From NCBI RefSeq assembly GCF_004519405.1, contig NZ_SGWI01000002.1, positions 372,001 through 436,000 of the forward strand: 64,000 nucleotides of DNA, in the 5' to 3' direction. Shown in pieces: positions 1 through 9,541 of the stretch. A model generated the notes under the pieces. It saw only the letters and a program-made list of their open reading frames with translations, was not told where the DNA came from and did no database searches. The position numbers and the translations under genes were made by a program. Source of the DNA: Pseudomonas sp. BCA17 (lineage in GTDB: Bacteria > Pseudomonadota > Gammaproteobacteria > Pseudomonadales > Pseudomonadaceae). Numbering within the stretch: the stretch's first letter is position 1; the number at the start of each line of letters is the position of its first letter.

Positions 1-1956
1 GATGCGGAACAAACCAACGTGTTCGAACACCCCGGCGCCCGTGACGTGATCCGCCGCGAAACATTCGAACGCCAGGGCGCCACCCAGGCACGTGACGTGC
101 TCAACCGCATCCCCGGCGTCAATGCCCCGGAAAACAACGGCACCGGCAGCCATGACATGGCGCTGAACTTCGGCATTCGCGGTCTCAACCCACGGCTGGC
201 CTCGCGCTCCACCGTGTTGATGGATGGCATTCCGGTGCCCTTCGCGCCGTATGGTCAACCACAGCTTTCATTCGCTCCGATCAGCATGGGCAACATGGAT
301 GCAGTTGACGTGGTACGCGGCGGCGGCGCCGTGCGCTACGGCCCGCAAAACGTTGGCGGCATCGTCAACTTCGTGACCCGCGCAATCCCGGACGCACCGA
401 CGGTCAAAGGCGGCTTGCAGACCGAAACCAGCCCGTCTTCCAGCCATGATGGCTTCAAGACCACCGGTAACCTGCTGGCTGGCGGCACCGCCGACAACGG
501 CCTGGGCGGCGCGATTCTGTACTCCGGCACCCGTGGCGGCGACTGGCGCGAAAACAGCAATACGCGCATCGACGACCTGATCCTCAAGGGCAACTACCAG
601 CTCGACGACGCCAATAGTTTCAACACCATGGCGCAGTACTACGAAGGCCAGGCCGATATGCCTGGGGGCTTGAACGTGAAGGACTACAAGGCTGATCCGT
701 ACCAGTCCACCCGCCATTACGACAAATTCTGGGGCCGCCGTACGATGTTCAACGCCGGTTATCGCTACCAGGAAGACCGTCGCGAATTCACCGCCAATAC
801 CTTCTTCACCACCACCTTGCGTAACGGCTATCTGGACCAAGGCAACTTCCTTTCGCTGTCGCCGCGCGAATACTGGGTACGCGGCCTGGAAACCCGCTTC
901 GCCCAAGGCTTCGACCTCGGCCCCACCCGCCATGAAGTCGGCGTCGGCTACCGTTACATCAACGAAGCCGGCCACGAAATGCGCTATCGCACGCCGATCA
1001 CCGCCAACCAGCAAATGCCCAACACCGATAGCCGCAACGACCGCGACACCCGTGGCGCCACCGAAGCCAATGCATTCTTCGTCGACGACCGCATCGACAT
1101 CGGCAAGTGGACCATTACCCCCGGTGTGCGCTACGAGATGATCGAGTCCCAACAGACCAACAACCTGACCAACGTCAAGTACAAGGGAGACTACAACACC
1201 GCGCTGCCGGCGTTGAACGTGCTCTATCACGTTACCGAAGACTGGAACCTCTACGCCAACACCGAAGGCTCGTTCGGCAGCGTGCAATACAGCCAGATGC
1301 CCAACCGTATAGCCAGCGGTGAAGTGAAGCCGGAAAAAGCCCGCACCTGGGAACTCGGCACGCGTTACGACAACGGCACCCTGCGCGCGGAAATCGGTGC
1401 GTTCCTGATCAACTTCGATAACCAGTACGACAGCAACCAGACCAACGACACCGTGATCGCCCGTGGTGAAACGCGCCATCAGGGCATCGAATCGAGCGTC
1501 AACTACGCCCTTGACGGTTTGAGCCCGGCGCTCGCGGGTTTTGACGTGTACGCCACTTATGCCTACGTCGATGCGACCATTCGCGAAGACGGCCCGAACA
1601 AAGGCAACCGCGTGCCCTTCTCGTCCAAGCACAAAGGCACACTGGGCGTGGGTTACACCGAAGGTCGCTGGAAGCTCAACCTGGACAGCAGCTACCAGAG
1701 CAGCCAGTTCGCCGACAACGCCAATACCCAGGCGGAAAGCGCCGACGGCGCCAACGGACGCATCCCCGGCTACATGCTGTTCAGCAGCCGCGCGGCGTAT
1801 GACTTCGGCCCGCAGCTGTCGGATTTGAACGTGGCGGTCGGTGTGAAAAACATCTTCAACAAGCAGTACTACACCCGCTCGTTCGACGACAACAACAAGG
1901 GCAAATACGTCGGCGAGCCGCGCACGGTCTACGTGCAAACCTCCATCGCGTTCTAA
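1..1956 (+). CDS. TonB-dependent receptor, FecA-like, 5' end cut by window
   Basis: This is an outer-membrane TonB-dependent receptor whose reading frame is already open at base 1, so the signal peptide and the start of the plug are outside the window. The visible 651 residues begin inside the plug domain (RDVLNRIPGVNAPENN, then a run with IRGLNPRLASRSTVLMDGIP and VVRGGGAVRYGPQNVGGIVNFVT, all typical plug motifs) and continue through a complete beta-barrel to the terminal Phe (VYVQTSIAF). The VNAPENNGTGSHD stretch and overall pattern are those of the ferric-dicitrate receptor FecA subfamily, which suggests uptake of a ferric chelate, but the ligand cannot be read from sequence. No FecI/FecR pair is visible downstream. 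The stop codon overlaps the convergent LysR gene by 4 bases. Family assignment is secure; FecA itself is only a likely relative. Confidence 0.88.
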   Translation, partial: DAEQTNVFEHPGARDVIRRETFERQGATQARDVLNRIPGVNAPENNGTGSHDMALNFGIRGLNPRLASRSTVLMDGIPVPFAPYGQPQLSFAPISMGNMDAVDVVRGGGAVRYGPQNVGGIVNFVTRAIPDAPTVKGGLQTETSPSSSHDGFKTTGNLLAGGTADNGLGGAILYSGTRGGDWRENSNTRIDDLILKGNYQLDDANSFNTMAQYYEGQADMPGGLNVKDYKADPYQSTRHYDKFWGRRTMFNAGYRYQEDRREFTANTFFTTTLRNGYLDQGNFLSLSPREYWVRGLETRFAQGFDLGPTRHEVGVGYRYINEAGHEMRYRTPITANQQMPNTDSRNDRDTRGATEANAFFVDDRIDIGKWTITPGVRYEMIESQQTNNLTNVKYKGDYNTALPALNVLYHVTEDWNLYANTEGSFGSVQYSQMPNRIASGEVKPEKARTWELGTRYDNGTLRAEIGAFLINFDNQYDSNQTNDTVIARGETRHQGIESSVNYALDGLSPALAGFDVYATYAYVDATIREDGPNKGNRVPFSSKHKGTLGVGYTEGRWKLNLDSSYQSSQFADNANTQAESADGANGRIPGYMLFSSRAAYDFGPQLSDLNVAVGVKNIFNKQYYTRSFDDNNKGKYVGEPRTVYVQTSIAF

Positions 1957-2825
1957 CTGCCCGCCAGGCAACTGGGAGTGCCCGCCACCAAAGCGTCGAT
2001 GGCGCAGCGCACTTTGGCGGGCATACGGGCAGCCGTCGGCCAGATCACATGGATCGGCGCAGGCTGCGCGCGATGGCTCGGCAGCACGGCTTCCAGTTGC
2101 CCACGCAGCACGTAATGCGCAATCAACCAGCTCGGCAACCAGGCCAGGCCGACGCCCGCAATCGCGGCATCGGCCACGGCCTGGAGGTCGTCGAGCATCA
2201 ATGGCGAGGTCACCCCGGAGCGCAGGGACGTACTGCCCCGGTAGGCAATGCCTCGGTGACCGGCGAGGTCATCGATCCCCTCAATCGGCCCGACACGCCG
2301 CAAGTACGCCGGTGAAGCGGCCAACCCCACCGACTGTTCACCCAGGCGGCGCGCGCTGAGGCGGTCGGTGTCCGGTAGCGGGCCGATACGCACGGCGACA
2401 TCGAAGCCTTCCTGCACCAGGTCCGTGAGCCGGTCCGAGAATGAAATCTCGATCTCCAGTTCCGGGTAACGGTCCATCAATCCCCACAGGGCAGGCGCCG
2501 CATAATGGTGGCCGAAAGCCAATGGCAAGCTTGCCCTTAAACGCCCGCGCGGCTGTTGCCGGCCGCTTTCGAGTACCGACTCGGCGGCCTCCAGTTCGGC
2601 CAGGGCGCGCAGGCAATGCTCGTGGTACGCCTGCCCATCTTCGGTCAGACGCTGGCGGCGCGTGGAACGCTGCAACAGGCAAGTGCCCAAGCGTGCCTCC
2701 AGCCGCGCCAAGCCCTTACCCACGGCAGAGCGCGTCAGGTTCAGACGTTCAGCGGCTGCGGTCAGGCTGCCGCTCTCGACGATGTGCAGAAACAGTTCAA
2801 CGCCGTCGAAACGTGGAATGGCCAT
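1953..2825 (-). CDS. LysR-family transcriptional regulator
   Basis: A 290-residue LysR-type regulator. The N-terminal winged helix-turn-helix occupies roughly residues 1-60 (FLHIVESGSLTAAAERL, LTRSAVGKGLARLEARLG) and the remainder is the periplasmic-binding-like effector domain. The start at MAIPRFDGVE was chosen because it places the HTH at the usual position; the open frame continues further upstream but would run through the intergenic region. It is divergent from an MFS exporter starting at 2932, with 106 bases between the two starts that contain a T-N11-A palindrome, the classical LysR site. It therefore probably controls the exporter. The effector is unknown. The 3' end overlaps the convergent TonB receptor by 4 bases. 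Confidence 0.9.
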   Translation of the reverse strand: MAIPRFDGVELFLHIVESGSLTAAAERLNLTRSAVGKGLARLEARLGTCLLQRSTRRQRLTEDGQAYHEHCLRALAELEAAESVLESGRQQPRGRLRASLPLAFGHHYAAPALWGLMDRYPELEIEISFSDRLTDLVQEGFDVAVRIGPLPDTDRLSARRLGEQSVGLAASPAYLRRVGPIEGIDDLAGHRGIAYRGSTSLRSGVTSPLMLDDLQAVADAAIAGVGLAWLPSWLIAHYVLRGQLEAVLPSHRAQPAPIHVIWPTAARMPAKVRCAIDALVAGTPSCLAGS

Positions 2826-2865
2826 GATTTTATTGTCGCCCTGGAATCCCTTATCAACGGAAAAC

Positions 2866-2878
2866 TTATCACGAATAA
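2866..2878. promoter_or_regulatory. Putative LysR operator (T-N11-A palindrome)
   Basis: TTATCACGAATAA is an interrupted palindrome with TTAT and ATAA arms and matches the T-N11-A pattern of LysR-type binding sites. It lies 40 bases upstream of the regulator's start and 53 bases upstream of the exporter's start, so one protein bound here could act on both genes. Short palindromes arise by chance in AT-richer intergenic DNA, so this is only suggestive. Confidence 0.4.
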
Positions 2879-2931
2879 AGAATTCAGTTCCCGCGAGAAT
2901 GAAACCTTCATTCAATCCAAAGGAACATCCC

Positions 2932-4440
2932 ATGCCGCCCGCCACTGCCGTATCGGCCGTCAGCGTCTCGCGTACCGCCAGAGATGGCCTCGCCCTCACC
3001 GCCGTGTGCCTCGTTGCTCTGATGTTCGGCCTGGAGATCTCCAGCGTGCCGGTCATCCTGCCCACCCTCGAACAACAATTGGGCACGGGCTTCCAGGATG
3101 CGCAATGGATCATGAACGCCTACACCCTGGCCTGCACCAGCGTCCTGATGGCGGCAGGCACGCTGGCCGATCGCTTTGGTCGGCGGCGCATGCTGGTGTT
3201 GTGTTTGTGGCTGTTCGGCGTGGCCTCGCTGGCCTGTGGGTTAGCCGATACGGCGTCGACACTGATCGCGGCGCGTTTCGTCCAGGGTGTGGGCGCCGGG
3301 GCAATGATGATTTGCCAGTTCGCCATTCTTTCGCACCAGTTCCGGGAGCCGGAGGGGCGTGCACGAGCGTTCGCGGTATGGGGCGTGATCGCGGGCGTGG
3401 GTCTCGGATTCGGGCCAATGGTGGGCGCGTTGATCCTGGCGATAGCGGATTGGCGCTGGGTATTTCTGGTGCACGTGCCACTCACCTTGCTGACCCTGGC
3501 GTTGCTGCGGGCCAGCGTGCAGGAATCCCGCGACCCGGCCGGGCATCGCCTGGACATCGCCGGGATGCTCACCCTCACGCTGTCAGTGTTCGCGCTGGTG
3601 TACTTCATCATCCAGGGCAGCGAGAACGGCTTCGGCACACCGGCCATGCTCGGTTGGGCAGGTTTGTCGCTGGTCGGGTTGCTGTTGTTCATTGTCATCG
3701 AGCGACGCAGCGCACATCCGATGTTTGATTTCTCGGTGTTGCGCATCCAGCGTTTCAACGGTGCATTGATGGGCTCGATCGGTATGAACTTCAGTTTCTG
3801 GCCGTTCATGATCTACCTGCCGCTCTACTTCCAGGCGGGCCTGGGCTACGACACCCTGACCAGCGGCGGCGCCCTGCTTGCCTACACCTTGCCCACCCTG
3901 CTGGTGCCGCCGCTGGCTGAACGCCTGGCACTGCGTCATGGCGCCGAACGGATTATCCCCATAAGCCTGGGTTTGATGGGCGCCGGGTTTATCGCCATGG
4001 CCATCGTCAATGGTACCGAGCAGCCGAGTATCGTGCTGGTGCTGTGCAGTTGCGGCATCGCGGGCGTGGGTTTGGCGCTGACTAATTCACCGACCACCAA
4101 CACCACCACCGGCTCGGTCTCGGCCGACCGTGCCGGCATGGCGTCGGGCATTGATCTCAGTGCACGGCTGATCACCCTGGCGCTCAATATCGCGCTGATG
4201 GGGCTGGTGCTGTTGCTCGGGATCAGCCATCAACTGGCCAGCCTGCTGCCCGCCTCCACGGCGGTGAATTGGCCCGTCATCAGCCAACACATTGCGGCGG
4301 GCAAGCTGGAAGGGCTGGGGTTGACCACCCAGCAAGCCCAGGCGGCACTGCGCCATGGCGCCGGTTGGGCAATGCTCTTTGCCGGTATCGGCGCGGGCGG
4401 GCTGGCGCTATTGAGCCGGTATTTCTTCCGACGCCGGTAA
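2932..4440 (+). CDS. MFS drug-type exporter, DHA2 (14-TMS) family
   Basis: A 502-residue inner-membrane major facilitator. Hydrophobic segments run the length of the protein with the 14-helix layout of the DHA2 (EmrB/QacA/SmvA) family. The motif A-like loop LADRFGRRRML between helices 2 and 3 and the motif C-like GxxxGP run in helix 5 (GVGLGFGPMVGALI) mark it as a proton-coupled antiporter. The ATG at 2932 has an AAAGGA ribosome-binding site and precedes the first helix by about 20 residues. It is divergent from a LysR regulator, the usual arrangement for inducible exporters. The substrate is unknown. Confidence 0.87.
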   Translation: MPPATAVSAVSVSRTARDGLALTAVCLVALMFGLEISSVPVILPTLEQQLGTGFQDAQWIMNAYTLACTSVLMAAGTLADRFGRRRMLVLCLWLFGVASLACGLADTASTLIAARFVQGVGAGAMMICQFAILSHQFREPEGRARAFAVWGVIAGVGLGFGPMVGALILAIADWRWVFLVHVPLTLLTLALLRASVQESRDPAGHRLDIAGMLTLTLSVFALVYFIIQGSENGFGTPAMLGWAGLSLVGLLLFIVIERRSAHPMFDFSVLRIQRFNGALMGSIGMNFSFWPFMIYLPLYFQAGLGYDTLTSGGALLAYTLPTLLVPPLAERLALRHGAERIIPISLGLMGAGFIAMAIVNGTEQPSIVLVLCSCGIAGVGLALTNSPTTNTTTGSVSADRAGMASGIDLSARLITLALNIALMGLVLLLGISHQLASLLPASTAVNWPVISQHIAAGKLEGLGLTTQQAQAALRHGAGWAMLFAGIGAGGLALLSRYFFRRR

Positions 4441-4445
4441 ACGAA

Positions 4446-4471
4446 AACGGGCCTGCGTATGCAGGCCCGTT
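4446..4471. terminator. Rho-independent terminator, mainly for the minus-strand gene
   Basis: A perfect 11-bp stem (AACGGGCCTGC / GCAGGCCCGTT) closes on a 4-base loop. On the minus strand it is followed by TTTTCGTTTA, so it best terminates the HPF-like gene ending at 4493; it may also stop transcripts from the MFS gene that ends just before it. Confidence 0.8.
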
Positions 4472-4492
4472 CGGGTAGGGATGAAAGAGCTG

Positions 4493-4903
4493 TCAGCTGT
4501 TAATCGCTGCCTGCAGGTTTTCTTCAAACTCCGCTTCGAGCGCACCCTCATTCACTTTGTTGGCCGGCAGACTTTTCCCGGCAGCGCGTGGCTTGCCTTG
4601 CAGTTTGCCGAACAGATGTTCCAACGCATGCTCCAGCTTGATAGCCGCACCGTCGATCGCCTGTTCAAGCGTATCGGCCTTATCGCAGACCGAGATCGGT
4701 TGATGGCCTTTTGGCCGCGCTTCCAGGCGGCAACTCAAATCATGGGGGCCTGGCTTGTCGCCGTTCTCATCCCGCAGGTAGACCTCAACTCGGGTCAGGT
4801 GCTCTTCATAACGTTCGAGCGTGCTCTCAATGGTCGTACGTACCCACTCCTCCAGTCGGATGCTGCTTTCAATATGGTTATCGCTATTGACTTGGATTTG
4901 CAT
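4493..4903 (-). CDS. HPF/RaiA-family ribosome-associated protein
   Basis: A 136-residue cytoplasmic protein of the ribosome hibernation/S30AE family. The N-terminal about 100 residues show the alternating strand and helix pattern of the fold (QIQVNSDNHIESSIRLEEWV, a basic/acidic helix, VEVYLRDENGDK, then DLSCRLEARPKGHQPISV and ALEHLFGKLQGK). A lysine- and alanine-rich tail of about 35 residues follows. It is not the classical hpf next to rpoN but one of the extra Pseudomonas paralogues. The ATG is preceded by AGGGAAG. Single-gene unit with its own terminator. Probable role: binding the 30S subunit under stress or slow growth. Confidence 0.8.
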   Translation of the reverse strand: MQIQVNSDNHIESSIRLEEWVRTTIESTLERYEEHLTRVEVYLRDENGDKPGPHDLSCRLEARPKGHQPISVCDKADTLEQAIDGAAIKLEHALEHLFGKLQGKPRAAGKSLPANKVNEGALEAEFEENLQAAINS

Positions 4904-5115
4904 AGTTCTTCCCTTATTTCAGCTAGCTCGCGGGAGGCCACGACTGCAACACCGGTGCGGTGAAACCATGACCTCTTGATTACACAATTGAGCACTCAGC
5001 GAAACATTTCAACCCCTTTGCAAAGATAAATCCCACATTACAAATTAAGTCTGACTACGAGCAAAAACGCTGTTAGGGTGGGGAGTTAGTTACATCTTCC
5101 TACGCCTTGCGAACC

Positions 5116-6063
5116 TTACAATTGCCCCTCTCCCAGCGGGTGCAATCCGCGAAAAACCGCTGCTTCCTCCACCAACCAGTCATGCACCGCCCGCACGCCC
5201 GGATGGCTCAACGCGCCTGGTGCATACAGCAGCACGTAGCGTTTGTGGTTGGGCACGGCTACGCCGAATGGCACGATCAAGGTGCCACGCTCCAGCTCAT
5301 CATTGAGCAGGGTGCGCCGGGCAATCGCCACGCCCATGCCGGCGATGGCAGCTTCGATGGTCAGATGGTTGCGGTTGAAGGTGTGCCCACGCCGCACATC
5401 GGCGTGGTGATAGCCGATGGCATTCAGGTAAAACTCCCACTCGGCGTACTCATAACTCCCACGCCAGGCCGTAATGTCGTGCAACAACGGAAAGTGCACC
5501 AGATCCGCCGGGCCATGTAACGGCGGACGGCCGCGCAGCAGGCCAGGCGCGCACACCGGGAATATCTGCTCATCCAACAGGGCTGTGGATAACAAGCCAG
5601 GGTAGCTGCCGTCGTTGAGGTCAATCGCCAAGTCAAAGTCACCCTCATGCAGGGCAATGCTGCTGTCTTCGGCCACCATGCGCAGTTGGATATCCGGGAA
5701 GCGTTGCTGTAAACGCGGCAACCGCGGCGTCAGCCACTTGCCCAGAAACGACGGAATGGAACGCAGGCGCAGGGTGCCGCTGATCATGCCGGCGTCCAAC
5801 CGCTGTAACTCGGCATCGATGCTGCCGTAGGCCTCCCCCACCGTCGTCGCCAACCGCTGCCCCTCGGCACTGAGTTCAACCCCGCGCGCCCGGCGATGGA
5901 ACAGTCGAAACCCCAACCGTTCCTCCAACTGGCGGATTTGCTGGCTCACCGCCCCCGGTGTGATGTGCAGTTCTTCAGCGCAGCGGGTGAACGACAAATG
6001 CCGTGCCGCGCAGGAAAAAACGTGCAACCAGACGTACGTCTGGCCATGGAGGGGGCGGGTCAT
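5116..6063 (-). CDS. LysR-family regulator, GcvA-like
   Basis: A 315-residue LysR-type regulator of the GcvA/AmpR subgroup: N-terminal HTH (VFSCAARHLSFTRCAEELHITPGAVSQQIRQLEE, here described rather than quoted in full) followed by FRLFHRRARGVELSAEGQ and the effector-binding domain. The start MTRPLHGQ was chosen because the family begins about 10 residues before the HTH. It is divergent from the serine deaminase/serine transporter pair, 136 bases away, so it is a good candidate for their serine- or glycine-responsive regulator. The short region between contains a T-N11-A palindrome immediately upstream of this gene. Confidence 0.88.
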   Translation of the reverse strand: MTRPLHGQTYVWLHVFSCAARHLSFTRCAEELHITPGAVSQQIRQLEERLGFRLFHRRARGVELSAEGQRLATTVGEAYGSIDAELQRLDAGMISGTLRLRSIPSFLGKWLTPRLPRLQQRFPDIQLRMVAEDSSIALHEGDFDLAIDLNDGSYPGLLSTALLDEQIFPVCAPGLLRGRPPLHGPADLVHFPLLHDITAWRGSYEYAEWEFYLNAIGYHHADVRRGHTFNRNHLTIEAAIAGMGVAIARRTLLNDELERGTLIVPFGVAVPNHKRYVLLYAPGALSHPGVRAVHDWLVEEAAVFRGLHPLGEGQL

Positions 6064-6067
6064 AGGG

Positions 6068-6082
6068 TTTAGTCCTGCTAAA
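6068..6082. promoter_or_regulatory. Putative LysR operator upstream of serine catabolism genes
   Basis: TTTAGTCCTGCTAAA has perfect 5-bp arms around a 5-base spacer and contains a T-N11-A core. It begins 5 bases upstream of the LysR start, so it would sit over that gene's ribosome-binding or promoter region and might serve autoregulation. No experimental support is visible. Confidence 0.4.
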
Positions 6083-6199
6083 GGGTGTCTTAGGATAATT
6101 CGTTGGTCAGTGCCGATCCAGAGGATCAGTATCGCGCCAATTGCGCTCGGCCTACAAAAATGGCAGCGATTCCTACTCCATTGCTTGTAAGGCTTTAGC

Positions 6200-7576
6200 A
6201 TGGCTATCAGTGTTTTTGATCTATTCAAAGTGGGCATCGGCCCTTCCAGCTCTCATACCGTCGGCCCCATGCGGGCAGCGGCGAGCTTTGCCCAGGCACT
6301 GGCCGACCAACAGGTGCTGAGCGACACGCGCCGGGTCGAAGTGCGCCTGTACGGCTCGCTTTCCGCCACCGGGGTCGGCCACGCCACCGACCGGGCCTGC
6401 GTCATGGGCCTGATGGGCGAATGGCCGGATCAGGTCGACCCGACCTCGATCAACGCCCGCATCCAGCAGTTGCGTGAGTCCGGCCGGCTGTTGCTCGCCG
6501 GCACCCAGGACATTGCCTTCAATTGGCACTCCGACCTCCTGCTGCTGGACGAAAGCCTGCCCTACCACCCTAACGCCATGTCGCTGCACGCCTACGGTGA
6601 AACCGGCCTGCTGAGCGAGCAAACCTATTATTCGGTGGGCGGCGGCTTCATCATCGACGCAGCTGAGGCAGCTTCGGGCAATGCGCCGACCAGCGATGTG
6701 CACTTGCCTTACGACTTTTCCAGCGCAGTCGAACTGCTGGCCCTGTGCAATAAGCACGGCCTGCGAGTTTCGGAGCTGATGATGGCCAACGAACGGGCGT
6801 GGCGCAGCGACGCAGAAATCCGTAGCGGCCTGCTGCATATCTGGTCAGTGATGCGCGAGTGCGTGGAACAGGGCCTGCGCGACGAAGGCATCTTGCCGGG
6901 GGGCTTGGATGTGCCGCGTCGCGCCGCGAAACTGCACCGCAGCCTGCTGGAAATCGGCAAGCCGAATGTCATCACCTCGACCCTGTCCGCGATGGAATGG
7001 GTCAACCTGTTCGCCCTCGCCGTCAACGAAGAAAACGCCGCCGGCGGACGCATGGTCACGGCGCCGACCAACGGCGCGGCGGGGATCATCCCGGCGGTGC
7101 TGCATTACTACATGAAGTTCAATGCCAACGCCTCTGACGACGATGTGGTCAATTTCTTCCTGGCTGCGGCCGCTGTCGGCATTCTGTGCAAGAAAAACGC
7201 CTCTATCTCCGGTGCCGAAGTCGGCTGCCAGGGCGAAGTCGGCTCGGCCTGCGCCATGGCGGCCGCCGGGTTGGCCGAGATTCTTGGTGCAACCCCTGAG
7301 CAACTGGAAAACGCCGCCGAAATCGGCCTGGAGCACAACCTCGGCCTGACCTGCGACCCAGTCGGTGGCCTGGTGCAAGTGCCGTGTATCGAGCGCAACG
7401 CCATCGCCGCCGTGAAGGCGATCAACGCCACGCAAATGGCTCTGCGCGGCGATGGCAAACACTTCATTTCCCTCGACCGGGTGATCCGCACCATGCGCGA
7501 TACCGGCGCCGATATGCACGACAAGTACAAAGAAACTTCACGGGGCGGCCTGGCGGTCAGCTGGGTGGAGTGCTGA
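6200..7576 (+). CDS. sdaA: L-serine ammonia-lyase (serine deaminase)
   Basis: A 458-residue single-chain L-serine dehydratase converting L-serine to pyruvate and ammonia with a [4Fe-4S] cluster. The N-terminal beta domain carries the family signature [17 protein letters not shown] near residue 10. The C-terminal alpha domain carries the conserved glycine-rich runs [16 protein letters not shown] and [20 protein letters not shown], whose cysteines (about residues 344, 385 and 396) are the expected cluster ligands. Length is normal for the SdaA/SdaB type. It is followed 61 bases later by a serine-type transporter, so the pair imports and deaminates serine. A divergent LysR gene probably regulates it. 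Confidence 0.95.
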   Translation: MAISVFDLFKVGIGPSSSHTVGPMRAAASFAQALADQQVLSDTRRVEVRLYGSLSATGVGHATDRACVMGLMGEWPDQVDPTSINARIQQLRESGRLLLAGTQDIAFNWHSDLLLLDESLPYHPNAMSLHAYGETGLLSEQTYYSVGGGFIIDAAEAASGNAPTSDVHLPYDFSSAVELLALCNKHGLRVSELMMANERAWRSDAEIRSGLLHIWSVMRECVEQGLRDEGILPGGLDVPRRAAKLHRSLLEIGKPNVITSTLSAMEWVNLFALAVNEENAAGGRMVTAPTNGAAGIIPAVLHYYMKFNANASDDDVVNFFLAAAAVGILCKKNASISGAEVGCQGEVGSACAMAAAGLAEILGATPEQLENAAEIGLEHNLGLTCDPVGGLVQVPCIERNAIAAVKAINATQMALRGDGKHFISLDRVIRTMRDTGADMHDKYKETSRGGLAVSWVEC

Positions 7577-7637
7577 TCGGAGCACTGCTACCCGCCCCAA
7601 CGTGAGCCCGCGCAAAAATAATAACGAGGCAATATCG

Positions 7638-8924
7638 ATGACTGATGTACGTACACCTGCCGTAGAAAATCCTGCCGTAGAAACGACCGTGACCACGGGC
7701 TGGACCCCACACGACACCACCTGGATGCTTGGCCTCTACGGCACCGCCATCGGCGCGGGCACCTTGTTCCTGCCGATCAACGCCGGCGTCGGCGGCTTCT
7801 GGCCGCTGATCGTGCTGGCGCTGCTGGCTTTCCCGATGACCTTCTTCGCCCACCGTGGGCTGACGCGCTTTGTGCTGTCGGGAAAATCCGGCGACATCAC
7901 CGAAGTCGTCGAAGAACACTTCGGTATCGGCGCAGGCAAGCTGATCACCCTGCTGTATTTCTTTGCGATTTTCCCGATTCTACTGGTGTACAGCGTGGCC
8001 CTGACCAACACCCTGGGCAGTTTCATGCAGCACCAGTTGCACATGACGCCGCCGCCCCGGGCGATTCTGTCGCTGGTGCTGATCCTCGGCTTGATGGCCA
8101 TTGTGCGCTGCGGCCAAGGCGTGATCGTCAAAGCCATGAGCGTGCTGGTATACCCGTTCGTTGCCGCCCTGTTGCTGCTGGCGTTCAGCCTGATTCCCAA
8201 TTGGAACGGCGCGTTCTTCGCCTCGGCCGGTGACGGCATGCCAATGCCATTGTTCTTCAAGACCCTGTGGCTGGCTATTCCGGTGATGGTGTTCTCCTTC
8301 AACCACTCGCCGATCATCTCTGCATTTGCCGTCGACCAGAAGCGCGTGTATGGCGCCCAGGCCGAACGCAAAAGCGGCGGTATCCTGGCTACCGCCCACG
8401 GCATGATGGTGCTGACAGTGATGTTCTTCTGCTTCAGTTGCGTGCTGGCCCTGTCGCCGGCCGACTTGGCGGCCGCCAAGGCGCAGAACATTTCGATCCT
8501 GTCGTACCTGGCCAACCACTTCCAAACGCCGGTCATCGCCTACGCCGCACCGTTGATTGCGCTGGTGGCGATAACCAAATCCTTCCTGGGCCACTACATC
8601 GGTGCCAGCGAAGGCTTCCAGGGTTTGATCGTCAAATCCCTGCGTGGGCGTAACCGCTCGATGTCGTCCAAAGCGCTCGAACGCTGCACCGTATTGTTCA
8701 TGGTGCTGACCTGCTGGGCCGTGGCGACCTTCAACCCGAGCATCCTGGGCATGATCGAAACCATGGGCGGGCCGATCATTGCCTGCCTGCTGTTCCTGAT
8801 GCCGATGTACGCGATCCGCCGCGTGCCATCGCTGCGCCAGTATTCGGGCCAGTTGTCGAATGTGTTTGTGGTGGTGATCGGGTTGATTGCGCTTTCAGCG
8901 ATCGTTTTTTCCGTTCTGCCCTGA
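7638..8924 (+). CDS. sdaC: HAAAP-family serine transporter
   Basis: A 428-residue inner-membrane amino-acid:proton symporter with about 11 hydrophobic segments. The N-terminal GLYGTAIGAGTLFLPINAG is the signature of the hydroxy/aromatic amino acid permease family (SdaC, TdcC, Mtr). The ATG at 7638 was chosen over an upstream in-frame codon because it follows a GAGGC ribosome-binding site and leaves a short charged N-terminus. It is the second gene after the serine deaminase, which makes serine the most likely substrate. Confidence 0.88.
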   Translation: MTDVRTPAVENPAVETTVTTGWTPHDTTWMLGLYGTAIGAGTLFLPINAGVGGFWPLIVLALLAFPMTFFAHRGLTRFVLSGKSGDITEVVEEHFGIGAGKLITLLYFFAIFPILLVYSVALTNTLGSFMQHQLHMTPPPRAILSLVLILGLMAIVRCGQGVIVKAMSVLVYPFVAALLLLAFSLIPNWNGAFFASAGDGMPMPLFFKTLWLAIPVMVFSFNHSPIISAFAVDQKRVYGAQAERKSGGILATAHGMMVLTVMFFCFSCVLALSPADLAAAKAQNISILSYLANHFQTPVIAYAAPLIALVAITKSFLGHYIGASEGFQGLIVKSLRGRNRSMSSKALERCTVLFMVLTCWAVATFNPSILGMIETMGGPIIACLLFLMPMYAIRRVPSLRQYSGQLSNVFVVVIGLIALSAIVFSVLP

Positions 8925-8960
8925 AACGGGTCGCCCACCTCAAGAACACTACAGCGCTCA

Positions 8961-9049
8961 TGTGAAAAGGGGCTTGCTCCCGATAACGGTACATCAGCCA
9001 ATAAATACTCGGCTGAATGACCGCCATCGGGAGCAAGCCCCCTCTCACA
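8961..9049. repeat. REPIN (paired REP palindromes)
   Basis: Two inverted arms of 24 bases (TGTGAAAAGGGGCTTGCTCC... and its complement ...GGAGCAAGCCCCCTCTCACA) with two or three mismatches flank about 41 bases. This is the standard REPIN form of fluorescent pseudomonads, mobilised in trans by RAYT transposases. It lies downstream of the serine transporter in the 300-base gap before the DUF3509 gene. The rest of that gap (9050-9223) shows no feature I can name beyond the promoter region of the next gene. Confidence 0.85.
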
Positions 9050-9223
9050 TCAAGCCCACAGCGCCTGGTAGGCCCGTGTACGGCACGGCCCTTGCTGTAC
9101 AGCTTGCGAGGTAAACGGACTTTGTAAAACCTCAGCGACGGAGTGGCCGGTGGTCAGGCAACGCGAACTATTCCCGACACCGGTCGTCAATGACTGCATG
9201 TTCCTATCAGGCGGTAACGCACC

Positions 9224-9541
9224 ATGGACAATCCTTTTCAGATCATCACGGACACTTTCACCCCCCAGTACCGCGTCAACCTGAGCATCCAACGGCTCGA
9301 CGGCAGCATCATGCTCACGCTCTCGAATGAAACGGGCGTGGTGGCCAAGCGCATGATCAGCGCCGAACAACGCAACGATCCGCAACGGCTCAAACGGCTG
9401 GTACAAAGCATTCAGTTCGGCATCGCTATCGAGCAGGGCCATAGCGCCATGGAGATCCTGGCGATGATGACGGACGGTGACGGCCACAAACTCCTGCAGC
9501 GACCGCCCACGCCCAGCCTGCCCTTCAGCGTCGGGCTTTAA
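9224..9541 (+). CDS. DUF3509 family protein
   Basis: A 105-residue cytoplasmic protein of the Pseudomonas-specific DUF3509 family, recognised from the N-terminal NPFQIITDTFTPQYRVNLSI and the LDGSIMLTLSNETG and AEQRNDPQRLKRLVQSIQFG blocks. Its function is unknown. No signal peptide or membrane segment. The start was taken as the ATG at 9224. Its stop overlaps the stop of the convergent psiE gene by 4 bases. Confidence 0.82.
   Translation: MDNPFQIITDTFTPQYRVNLSIQRLDGSIMLTLSNETGVVAKRMISAEQRNDPQRLKRLVQSIQFGIAIEQGHSAMEILAMMTDGDGHKLLQRPPTPSLPFSVGL

Noticed and set aside
268..1971. 567-codon open frame antisense to the FecA-like receptor
   Set aside because: It is the reverse shadow of a high-GC gene: low-complexity Val/Ala/Gly/Arg composition, no recognisable domain, no ribosome-binding site, and the plus-strand gene is clearly a TonB receptor.
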